Assembly (NCBI GenBank): GCA_029251265.1
Contig: JAQXDR010000220.1
Span: 1-52,086, forward strand
From: Pseudoprimorskyibacter sp.
GTDB lineage: Bacteria > Pseudomonadota > Alphaproteobacteria > Rhodobacterales > Rhodobacteraceae
Length of the DNA: 52,086 nt
Reading direction: 5' to 3'
The notes beneath the pieces were generated by a model. It searched no databases. It saw nothing but the letters and a program-made list of their open reading frames with translations, and was not told the origin of the DNA. The position numbers were made by a program, and so were the translations under genes. This document shows, one piece after another, positions 45,044 to 52,086 of the stretch; position 1 is the stretch's first letter; each line of letters begins with the position of its first letter.

Positions 45044-46354
45044 ATGATTGTACGATTGATTGCACTCCTGATTGCTGCTTTTCTGGTCTCGCCTGCTTTG
45101 GCGCAGGGGCCACTGCGATTGACGATCACCGAAGGCGTGGTGGAGCCGCTGCCTTTTGCTGTGCCCGATTTTTCTGTGGAAGCAGGCGATGTTGATGAAC
45201 TCGCCATTCAGATTGCTCGGGTCATTGCGGCTGATTTAACAGGGACCGGCCTATTAAGAGAAGTCCCGCGAGAGGCGCATATTTCCAACCTTGGGCGTTT
45301 TGGTGATCCAGTTTCCTATGCTGACTGGCGCGCAATCAACGTGCAGGCTCTTGTTGCTGGCGCAATTGGTCTGGATGGAAACCGTCTGACAGTTAAATTC
45401 CGGGTTTTTGACCCGTATGCACAAGCCGAAATAGGATCTGGTTTGCAGCTTGTCGGGACGCTGAATGGCTGGCGTCGGATGGCGCATAAAGTGGCAGATA
45501 CGATCTATACACGCATCACTGGAGAAGACCCATATTTCGACAGCCGTGTGGTTTTTGTAGCGGAAAGTGGGCCTAAAGAGGCGCGTCGCAAAAGATTGGC
45601 AATTATGGATTATGATGGGGCCAATCTTCAATATCTGACCGACAGCAGCAGTATTGTCTTTGCGCCGCGCTTTGACCCGAAAGGGCAGCAGATTTTATAT
45701 ACGTCTTATGCATCCGGCTTGCCGCGGATCCATGTCTTGGATGTGTTGCGCACCGATAGCAGCGAATTTGATATCAAGGCCGGAATCATGAGCTTTGCCC
45801 CCCGCTTTTCGCCTGACGGGAAAACGATGGTGTATTCCGTGACCACAGGCGCAGATACAGACATTTATTCGATGACCTTGGAAACCGGACAAGAGCGGCG
45901 GCTGACAAACAGTCCCGCCATTGAAACAGCCCCCAGCTTTAGCCCGGACGGGTCCAAAATCGTTTTTGAAAGTGACCGGTCGGGGTCTCAGCAATTGTAT
46001 ATCATGCAATCACGCGGTGGAGCGGCAGAACGTATCAGTTTCGGGGAAGGCAACTATGCCACCCCGGTTTGGAGCCCGCGTGGTGACTTTATTGCGTTTA
46101 CCAAACAACATAATGGACGGTTTCACATCGGGGTTATGCGCACTGATGGCAGTGCCGAACGCCTTTTGACCTCGTCATATCTGGACGAAGGTCCGACATG
46201 GTCCCCCAATGGTCGCGTCATTATGTTCACACGGGAAACACAAGGACGCGCTGGTGAAGCCTCTTTGTATTCGGTGGATGTTTCCGGACGGAACCTGCGT
46301 CGGGTGCGTACGCCGGACGGTGGATCTGATCCCAGTTGGGGGCCGCTGCAGTGA
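45044..46354 (+). CDS. tolB: Tol-Pal system periplasmic protein TolB
   Basis: A 436-residue exported protein: the signal peptide [20 protein letters not shown], an N-terminal alpha/beta domain, and a C-terminal six-bladed beta-propeller with repeated SPDG elements ([40 protein letters not shown]). The start at 45044 gives the signal peptide; earlier in-frame ATGs do not. It docks on Pal. Confidence 0.97.
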   Translation: MIVRLIALLIAAFLVSPALAQGPLRLTITEGVVEPLPFAVPDFSVEAGDVDELAIQIARVIAADLTGTGLLREVPREAHISNLGRFGDPVSYADWRAINVQALVAGAIGLDGNRLTVKFRVFDPYAQAEIGSGLQLVGTLNGWRRMAHKVADTIYTRITGEDPYFDSRVVFVAESGPKEARRKRLAIMDYDGANLQYLTDSSSIVFAPRFDPKGQQILYTSYASGLPRIHVLDVLRTDSSEFDIKAGIMSFAPRFSPDGKTMVYSVTTGADTDIYSMTLETGQERRLTNSPAIETAPSFSPDGSKIVFESDRSGSQQLYIMQSRGGAAERISFGEGNYATPVWSPRGDFIAFTKQHNGRFHIGVMRTDGSAERLLTSSYLDEGPTWSPNGRVIMFTRETQGRAGEASLYSVDVSGRNLRRVRTPDGGSDPSWGPLQ

Positions 46355-46419
46355 GTACCGCCCCCCGCCAGACTATGATATGTTAATTCAGGAATATAAT
46401 TCAGAGCAGGACACATCCC

Positions 46420-46923
46420 ATGCGATTTTTTTTCCAGATGCTGACCCTTTTGGTCATCACCGCCTGTTCGCCATTGGCACCGGTCGTCTACAGCCCCTCG
46501 GTCGAGGGCGCACCGCAATCAGGCCAGCAAACGCCGTCTTCGTCTAATTCAGAGGGCACCTCTGAATACTTCCGAAATATTGTCGGGGCGCCAATTTATT
46601 TTGATGTCGACAAACACGATCTGACCGCGCAGGCGCGTGCGCAGCTCGATCTGCAGGCAGACTGGTTGCGGCAGCATCAGGATTTTGCAGCGGTGATAGA
46701 AGGTCACGCTGATGAGCAGGGCACGCGTGAATACAACTTTGCGCTCAGTGCGCGGCGGGCGAATGAGGCAAAGGAATACCTCGTGTCACAGGGGGTTCGA
46801 TCTGCCCGACTGCAAATTATCCCATATGGCAAGGAACGTCCGGCCGAGGTGTGCTCGCAAGAGGTTTGCTATGCGCGTAATCGTCGTGCTGTAACACAGG
46901 TGCGCTATGCAACTGGGCTCTAA
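46420..46923 (+). CDS. pal: Peptidoglycan-associated outer-membrane lipoprotein Pal
   Basis: A 167-residue lipoprotein. The lipobox LVITAC places the lipidated Cys at residue 16. The C-terminal OmpA-like domain (about 60-165) contains IEGHADEQGTREYNFALSARRA, which binds meso-diaminopimelate. It anchors the outer membrane to peptidoglycan and recruits TolB. Confidence 0.97.
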   Translation: MRFFFQMLTLLVITACSPLAPVVYSPSVEGAPQSGQQTPSSSNSEGTSEYFRNIVGAPIYFDVDKHDLTAQARAQLDLQADWLRQHQDFAAVIEGHADEQGTREYNFALSARRANEAKEYLVSQGVRSARLQIIPYGKERPAEVCSQEVCYARNRRAVTQVRYATGL

Positions 46924-47728
46924 AGTGTGGCGTGCTTTGGTGCTGGCTGGAACGATGTGCGTTGCGGCGCCGTCCGTGTCTGCAGAAAGTCTTGCGGATT
47001 TACGTGTGTCGATTGAGCGGCTTCAGGCAGAGTTTCAGGCATTTCGAAGTGATATGCAGTCTACTGGACCGGGGCAGACCTTGACAGGGGATAGCGATCC
47101 ACTGTCACGCCTAAATGCGCTTCAGCGTGAATTGCAGCGGCTGACCGGTCACGCCGAAGAGCTCCAGTTTCGTGTCTCGAAGATGCATGCTGATGCCAAT
47201 AACCGCTTGGGCGATCTCAGATTTCGGGTTTGTGATCTGGATCCCGCGTGTGATCCGTCGTCCTTGGGGCCAACGCCCGTCCTCGATGGTGGGAACCCGT
47301 CTGATGATCCTGCGGGAGACGCGGGTACAAATGATCCACAACTGGCTGTCGGTGAACGTGCCGATTTTGCAGCCGCCATGACCGCGCTAGAGGCGCAGCA
47401 ATTCAGCCTCGCCATCGACAGGTTCCGGACATTTCAGGAAAGCTACCCGGGATCACCTTTTGAACAAGAGGTGCTGTTGGGACGTGGACAGGCCCTTGAA
47501 GGGGCCGGAGATGTCCGCGAGGCCGCGCGGTTTTATCTCGCGGCGTATTCCGGCTATCCTGACGGGCGTTTGGCGGGACAGTCCCTGATCTATCTGGGTC
47601 AAGCCCTTGCACGGTTGGGCAAGGTGCTTGAAGGTTGTGTCATGCTATCCGAGGTTGGTGTGCGCTATCCTGGAACGCCTGCACAGGCCGCAGCTGATCT
47701 GGCGTTTCAAAACATGGCGTGTTCGTGA
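46907..47728 (+). CDS. cpoB: Tol-Pal system coordinator CpoB (YbgF)
   Basis: A 273-residue periplasmic protein with a signal peptide (SKVWRALVLAGTMCVAAPSVSAES), an N-terminal coiled coil (about 27-110, LRVSIERLQAEFQAFRSDM) and C-terminal TPR-like repeats (about 150-270). It links peptidoglycan synthesis with Tol function. It overlaps pal by 17 bp. Confidence 0.93.
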   Translation: MQLGSKVWRALVLAGTMCVAAPSVSAESLADLRVSIERLQAEFQAFRSDMQSTGPGQTLTGDSDPLSRLNALQRELQRLTGHAEELQFRVSKMHADANNRLGDLRFRVCDLDPACDPSSLGPTPVLDGGNPSDDPAGDAGTNDPQLAVGERADFAAAMTALEAQQFSLAIDRFRTFQESYPGSPFEQEVLLGRGQALEGAGDVREAARFYLAAYSGYPDGRLAGQSLIYLGQALARLGKVLEGCVMLSEVGVRYPGTPAQAAADLAFQNMACS

Positions 47729-49104
47729 GCCTTGAGACCCGCTTTGCAGGCCGCATGGGGACGCTTTTAGGTCCGGATTTCCCATCCGATATCGCCTTGG
47801 CAGTATCCGGCGGTGGGGACAGTATGGCCATGCTGACCCTTGCACATAATTGGACGCGGGTCTGGGGGCTGCGGCTGTGGGTGGTCACTGTCGACCACGG
47901 CTTGCGCGAAGAGGCTCGTGACGAAGCCGATATGGTCGCGCGCGTTTGTAAAGAACTGGGGCATCCCCACGCGATTTTGCGTTGGCATTGGGACGGAGCC
48001 GGCAATTTGCAGGCAGCCGCCCGAATGGCGCGTCTGCAATTGATCGATCGATGGCGTATGGGTTTGGAGACGGTTCTTATGGCGCATACGGCCGATGATG
48101 TCGCAGAGGGCTTTTTGATGAGACTGGCGCGTGGGTCGGGCGTTGAAGGTCTGTCAGCCATGTCCGATAGCAGCTGGGTGACGCCCCATAAAGAGATACC
48201 CAAACGACAGTTGACCGCTGAAGAGGTCACGCAAACATGTGCCCCGCCGCTTCCACACAGACGCGTTGCCGGAGTGCCTGCCTATTCGTCAGGGTTTCGG
48301 TTGATCCGACCTTTGCTACAGGAAAGGCGCGAGGATATGCGACATTACCTGCGCGTTTTGAAAGGCACCTGGGCCGAGGATCCCTCAAATACAGATCCTC
48401 GATTTGAAAGGGTGCGCTGGCGGCAGGCGATGCCGGATTTGGCCTCTTTGGGATTGGATGTGCCGCGGTTGGCGGGCACTGCCACCACTCTGGCACGCGC
48501 GAGCGAGGCTCTTGAAGCGCGAGCCGCGGATGTCACAGATCGCATCATGACACCTTTGACCGGCTCCGGTGAAATCGTGATGGATCGAAAGGCGCTGGCC
48601 GGTGTCGAAGAGGAAACGCAACTGCGTTTGCTCGCACGAGCTTTGCAATGGGTGTCGCAAGCGGATCATCGGCCTCGGATTGCGCCACTGGAAAAGCTGT
48701 TGGACCGTGTGTTGTCAGGTGGGGGCGGCACGCTGCATGGCTGCGAAGTTCGTATTTATGGCGATCATCTCCGGATGTGGCGGGAATATGGTGCTGTGAA
48801 AAACATCACCGCCCAACCCGGTGACATGTGGGACCGTCGCTTTCGACTGACTGGTCCGGGCACAGAGGTCCGCGCGCTTGGGGACGATGGTTGGTCGCAA
48901 CTTCCAAAAGGTGACCGAAACGTTCCATATCATGCCGCGCGCAGTTTGCCTGCGCTTTTTGACCAAGAGGTTTTGGTCTCTTGCCCGTCGATCGGGCATT
49001 TGGCAGGCGGAAGATGCCAATTTAATGGAAAATTACCACTGTTTAAGCAATCATTTGCGCATTCATCGCGATCTATGCGTCGAAGATTGGGGGAATCGGA
49101 TTGA
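47725..49104 (+). CDS. tilS: tRNA(Ile)-lysidine synthase
   Basis: A 459-residue ATP-pyrophosphatase that converts the CAU anticodon wobble C of tRNA-Ile to lysidine. The PP-loop is AVSGGGDSMAML, followed by VDHGLREEARDEA and HTADDVAEGFLMRLARGSG. The GTG at 47725 overlaps the cpoB stop (GTGA), a coupled start; GTG at 47719 is the other possibility. Confidence 0.95.
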   Translation: MSLETRFAGRMGTLLGPDFPSDIALAVSGGGDSMAMLTLAHNWTRVWGLRLWVVTVDHGLREEARDEADMVARVCKELGHPHAILRWHWDGAGNLQAAARMARLQLIDRWRMGLETVLMAHTADDVAEGFLMRLARGSGVEGLSAMSDSSWVTPHKEIPKRQLTAEEVTQTCAPPLPHRRVAGVPAYSSGFRLIRPLLQERREDMRHYLRVLKGTWAEDPSNTDPRFERVRWRQAMPDLASLGLDVPRLAGTATTLARASEALEARAADVTDRIMTPLTGSGEIVMDRKALAGVEEETQLRLLARALQWVSQADHRPRIAPLEKLLDRVLSGGGGTLHGCEVRIYGDHLRMWREYGAVKNITAQPGDMWDRRFRLTGPGTEVRALGDDGWSQLPKGDRNVPYHAARSLPALFDQEVLVSCPSIGHLAGGRCQFNGKLPLFKQSFAHSSRSMRRRLGESD

Positions 49105-49128
49105 ACGCGCCTGTCGGGCGTCTATGTT
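49101..49128 (+). promoter_or_regulatory. Candidate heat-shock-type promoter of ftsH
   Basis: TTGAAC (49101-49106), overlapping the tilS stop, and CTATGTT (49122-49128) are spaced like an alphaproteobacterial sigma-32 promoter. ftsH is a heat-shock gene in many bacteria. The match is partial and made by eye. Confidence 0.35.
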
Positions 49129-49181
49129 ATACATAAGTCCTGTGCACTGGTGCGCAGGTGGTCCTATGCAGGAGTTCTCTC

Positions 49182-51104
49182 TTGGGAAACTATCGCAATG
49201 TCGCCTTTTGGGTTGTGCTGATCTTTTTGTTCTTGGCACTTCTCAGCTTGTTTAATGGCAACAGCAACTCGCTTCAGTCACGCGAAGTCTCGTATTCGGA
49301 ATTTGTCACTTCGGTTCAGAACGGCACGGTATCGTCTGTGCTTCTGGATGGGGAACAGGTTCAGTTTCGGGGTACAAACGGGTCTGACTATGTAACAATC
49401 CGGCCGGTCGACGCCGAAGTGACGCAATTGTTGGTCGACAATGGCGTGCGTGTTCAGGCCGAACGTCAGGAACAGTCGGGCCTGCAGTCGTTTATCCTGT
49501 CGCTGCTGCCCTTCCTTTTGCTGATCGGGGTCTGGATCTACTTTATGAACCGCATGCAAGGCGGGGGCAAAGGTGGCGCCATGGGCTTTGGGAAATCCAA
49601 GGCCAAACTGCTCACGGAAAAACAAGGTCGTGTAACGTTTGAAGACGTCGCAGGGATCGATGAGGCCAAAGAAGAGTTGCAAGAGATCGTCGAATTTCTG
49701 CGCAACCCTCAGAAATTTAGCCGGCTTGGCGGTAAAATTCCCAAAGGTGCGCTGTTGGTGGGGCCCCCGGGAACAGGTAAAACGCTGCTCGCGCGTGCCA
49801 TCGCAGGTGAAGCCGGCGTCCCCTTTTTCACCATCTCGGGATCTGATTTCGTTGAGATGTTCGTGGGTGTCGGTGCAAGCCGCGTGCGCGATATGTTTGA
49901 ACAGGCCAAGAAAAATGCGCCTTGTATTGTCTTTATCGATGAAATCGACGCGGTTGGTCGTAACCGTGGCTCCGGCTATGGGGGTGGCAATGATGAACGT
50001 GAACAGACGTTGAACCAGTTGCTGGTCGAAATGGACGGGTTCGAGGCAAACGAAGGCGTGATCATCGTCGCCGCAACCAACCGGCGTGACGTTTTGGACC
50101 CTGCCTTGCTGCGTCCGGGTCGCTTTGACCGCCAGGTCACTGTGCCAAATCCAGATATCAAAGGCCGTGAACGAATTTTGGCAGTTCACGCACGCAAGAC
50201 GCCTTTGGGTCCGGATGTTGATCTGCGCATTATTGCACGGGGTTCGCCCGGATTCTCTGGTGCAGACCTTGCCAACCTTGTGAACGAAGCCGCCTTGATG
50301 GCAGCCCGTGTGGGCCGCAGGTTCGTGACCATGGAAGATTTTGAAAGTGCCAAAGACAAAGTCATGATGGGCGCCGAACGCCGGTCCATGGTTTTGACGC
50401 AGGATCAAAAAGAAAAGACGGCTTATCACGAAGCGGGTCATGCCGTCGTCGGATTGGCTTTGCCGCAATGTGATCCGGTTTACAAAGCTACGATCATTCC
50501 GCGTGGTGGTGCGCTTGGTATGGTGGTCAGCCTTCCCGAGATCGACCGCCTAAATTGGCACAAGTCCGAGTGCGAGGAGAAAATGGCCATGACTATGGCT
50601 GGTAAGGCGGCAGAGATCATCAAATACGGTGAAGAAAACGTCTCAAACGGTCCTGCAGGCGATATTCAGCAGGCAAGTGCTTTGGCACGGGCAATGGTCT
50701 TGCGCTGGGGCATGTCGGATAAGGTGGGCAATATAGATTATTCCGAGGCTCACGAGGGCTATCAGGGTAATACAGCGGGGCTGTCTGTTTCAGCACATAC
50801 CAAGGAAACCATCGAAGAAGAGGTTCGTACCTTGATCCAAGACGCCTACGGGCGCGCGCATCGTATCTTGACCGAACGCAAAGATGAATGGGATCGTTTG
50901 GCCCAAGGGTTACTAGAATACGAGACTCTGACTGGCGAGGAAATCAAGCGTGTGATGCGTGGTGACCCGCCAACCGACTCGGGCGGCAATGGCGACGCAG
51001 ATGAAACATCGAACCCTGCGGCATCTTTGGCAGCGTTACCAAAGACCAAACCGCGGAATAGACCTACTGATCAGGGCGATTTTGAACCAGAGCCCAGTAC
51101 CTGA
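49182..51104 (+). CDS. ftsH: ATP-dependent zinc metalloprotease FtsH
   Basis: A 640-residue membrane-anchored AAA+ protease for misfolded membrane proteins and regulators. Two transmembrane segments (about 6-24, 103-122) flank a periplasmic domain. The AAA domain has Walker A GPPGTGKT (194-201), Walker B IVFIDEID and the SRH region; HEAGH (416-420) is the zinc site. The start is a TTG at 49182: GGAG lies 8 nt upstream and the protein then begins [11 protein letters not shown] as in relatives, whereas GTG at 49158 does not fit. Confidence 0.97.
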   Translation: MGNYRNVAFWVVLIFLFLALLSLFNGNSNSLQSREVSYSEFVTSVQNGTVSSVLLDGEQVQFRGTNGSDYVTIRPVDAEVTQLLVDNGVRVQAERQEQSGLQSFILSLLPFLLLIGVWIYFMNRMQGGGKGGAMGFGKSKAKLLTEKQGRVTFEDVAGIDEAKEELQEIVEFLRNPQKFSRLGGKIPKGALLVGPPGTGKTLLARAIAGEAGVPFFTISGSDFVEMFVGVGASRVRDMFEQAKKNAPCIVFIDEIDAVGRNRGSGYGGGNDEREQTLNQLLVEMDGFEANEGVIIVAATNRRDVLDPALLRPGRFDRQVTVPNPDIKGRERILAVHARKTPLGPDVDLRIIARGSPGFSGADLANLVNEAALMAARVGRRFVTMEDFESAKDKVMMGAERRSMVLTQDQKEKTAYHEAGHAVVGLALPQCDPVYKATIIPRGGALGMVVSLPEIDRLNWHKSECEEKMAMTMAGKAAEIIKYGEENVSNGPAGDIQQASALARAMVLRWGMSDKVGNIDYSEAHEGYQGNTAGLSVSAHTKETIEEEVRTLIQDAYGRAHRILTERKDEWDRLAQGLLEYETLTGEEIKRVMRGDPPTDSGGNGDADETSNPAASLAALPKTKPRNRPTDQGDFEPEPST

Positions 51105-51111
51105 TACCCGG

Positions 51112-51145
51112 AACCCCCGAAGACTATTTCTTCGGGGGTTTTTGT
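51112..51145 (+). terminator. Rho-independent terminator after ftsH
   Basis: AACCCCCGAAG and CTTCGGGGGTT form a GC-rich stem with a short AT loop, directly followed by a T tract. It begins 7 bp after the ftsH stop and is a clear end for the tol-tilS-ftsH block. Confidence 0.9.
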
Positions 51146-51237
51146 TTGGATGATGAATTAATGGCGTTCTGTGCAGGCTGCAGCTATGCTCCTAACCATT
51201 AAAATAGTTGTAAAATCATTTGCGAAGGGGGTGTAAT

Positions 51238-51831
51238 ATGCCAGCACTGAAGCCCACTGTCTATTACGCCCGCGTTACATGGTTGGGAGTCGTCCCAGCA
51301 GAAAGTGGCTTGCGCGCAGTTCCATGTGACACTCTTGTAGTTGATTTTGATGGGCCTGTGGGTGAATCGCACAGCGGACGCACGCGACGGTCCTGCAGCC
51401 GGGTTTCCGCTCAGCATGCTAATGGCACAGACATTGCCAACGTGAGACAAATGTCCATACTGTCAGCCGAAGAAATGGCACTGATCGAAACCAAGATGGG
51501 CATCGAAGCTCTTGATCCCGGATGGCTTGGCGCGACTATGGTGATTGAGGGAATACCCGATTTTTCGCATGTCCCACCGTCGTCTCGTTTGCAAGGGCCG
51601 GATGGAGTGACCATTGTTATTGATATGGAAAATCGTCCCTGCCATTTGCCCAGTCGCGAAATCGACAAAGCCCGCGAAGGCTTTGGGTCACGTTTCAAGG
51701 TCGCAGCCCAGATGCGACGTGGTGTCACCGCGTGGATAGAACGCCCGGGCCAGCTGTCTGTTGGGGACAAATTGCGCCTGCACATACCAGATCAACCTGT
51801 CTGGTCTCACCTTGATGCGGCACGACAATAA
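51238..51831 (+). CDS. MOSC-domain protein
   Basis: A 197-residue MOSC-domain protein (molybdenum cofactor sulfurase C-terminal family). The N-terminal VDFDGPVGESHSGRTRRSCSRV region and the C-terminal GVTAWIERPGQLSVGDKLRLHIP segment are characteristic. GAAGGGGG lies 7 nt before the ATG at 51238. The reaction is unknown; family members carry sulfur transfer or molybdopterin-binding functions. Single gene, bounded by a terminator upstream. Confidence 0.85.
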   Translation: MPALKPTVYYARVTWLGVVPAESGLRAVPCDTLVVDFDGPVGESHSGRTRRSCSRVSAQHANGTDIANVRQMSILSAEEMALIETKMGIEALDPGWLGATMVIEGIPDFSHVPPSSRLQGPDGVTIVIDMENRPCHLPSREIDKAREGFGSRFKVAAQMRRGVTAWIERPGQLSVGDKLRLHIPDQPVWSHLDAARQ

Positions 51832-51839
51832 CCGCCGAC

Positions 51840-51980
51840 AAGAAGGTTTCCGATCGGCAACAGCCCAAAGGTACGTCGCCGTAAGTTAGCTGGGAAAGGT
51901 CGGAAAAGCACCAGATGCCATCGCCAGAGGCTTGTATCCCGATGCCCAAGATCGCTGCGGCAATAAGGGACGAGAACACC
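51840..51980 (+). promoter_or_regulatory. Structured 5' leader of fhs, candidate riboswitch
   Basis: The fhs leader can fold into a layered stem: TTCCGATC (51848-51855) with GGTCGGAA (51898-51905), then CAGC (51861-51864) with GCTG (51889-51892), then TACG/CGTA around TCGC. A second GC-rich part follows to 51960. The ZTP (pfl) core was looked for and not found. It could be an unclassified leader or just a stable mRNA fold. Confidence 0.35.
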
Positions 51981-52086
51981 ATGGGTTACCAGACAGACAT
52001 AGAGATAGCGCGCGGCGCGGCCAAGCGGCCCATTTTGGAGATAGGTTCTGGGATTGGGATAGGATCTGATGATTTGCTGCCCTATG
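51981..52086 (+). CDS. fhs: Formate-tetrahydrofolate ligase, N-terminal part (cut by the window end)
   Basis: The 35 codons visible begin [17 protein letters not shown] and run to DDLLPYG, the characteristic N-terminus of formate-THF ligase. AAGGGA precedes the ATG. The enzyme makes 10-formyl-THF from formate, THF and ATP. The box pathway releases formate, so this could help assimilate it, but that is only an inference from function, not location. Confidence 0.9.
   Translation, partial: MGYQTDIEIARGAAKRPILEIGSGIGIGSDDLLPY

Noticed and set aside
49278-50468. Open frame of 396 codons antisense to ftsH
   Set aside because: It lies fully opposite the conserved AAA and zinc domains of FtsH and has no recognisable domain or ribosome binding site; its openness reflects codon bias on the real strand.
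51840-51980. ZTP (pfl) riboswitch before fhs
   Set aside because: The conserved core segments of that class, such as CCGCCTGGGC, were looked for and are absent.
1-52086. CRISPR array, rRNA, insertion sequence or replication origin
   Set aside because: No spaced repeat series, rRNA sequence, transposase gene or iteron cluster was recognised anywhere in the window.

Overview
The window reads as a chromosomal segment of a marine alphaproteobacterium of the Rhodobacterales (Roseobacter group). The grounds are a box-type benzoyl-CoA cluster with a BoxR-like regulator, the ruvCAB-ybgC-tolQRAB-pal-cpoB-tilS-ftsH block, an NDUFA9-like protein and a YjiS-type DUF1127 protein, all at moderate GC. Assignments rest on motifs and gene context read by eye; no database search was run.

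Layout. (1) 1-1482: a tyrosine recombinase next to the 3' end of a tRNA-Leu(CAG) gene, probably one edge of a genomic island that continues to the left. (2) 1621-2601: an NDUFA9-like Rossmann protein. (3) 3053-17304: a one-direction aromatic-acid cluster with benzoate-CoA ligase, alpha/beta hydrolase, BoxC, BoxB, flavodoxin, hotdog thioesterase, BoxR-like regulator, FadJ-like hydratase/dehydrogenase, SDR, feruloyl-CoA synthase-like ligase and a PaaZ-like aldehyde dehydrogenase/hydratase fusion. An M20 peptidase (17351-18721) follows closely. (4) 18764-25576, minus strand: a class II HMG-CoA reductase and a complete peptide-type ABC importer. (5) 25904-29181: a small dual-specificity-type phosphatase, the SRP 4.5S RNA, and an NMT1/THI5-type ABC importer. 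(6) 29717-38358: NudC, an SRPBCC protein, a DUF4198 protein, divergent hemC/hemE, an ABC-2 exporter, an MFS protein and PrmA. (7) 38486-38886: a DUF1127 gene with a strong terminator and a striking leader palindrome. (8) 39084-51104: ruvCAB, an unknown gene, ybgC, tolQRAB, pal, cpoB, tilS and ftsH. (9) 51238-end: a MOSC-domain protein and the start of fhs.

How the genes work together. In cluster 3 benzoate is activated to benzoyl-CoA, epoxidised by BoxB, ring-opened by BoxC, and the semialdehyde is oxidised by the PaaZ-like ALDH domain. The FadJ-like enzyme and SDR fit later beta-oxidation, or shortening of phenylpropenoid side chains activated by the second ligase. The BoxR-like protein probably senses benzoyl-CoA. 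The usual BoxB reductase, BoxA, is not in the cluster; a single-domain flavodoxin sits directly after boxB. This, the PaaZ fusion and the adjacent second ligase are the most interesting metabolic features. The most striking non-coding feature is the 33-nt perfect palindrome upstream of the DUF1127 gene.
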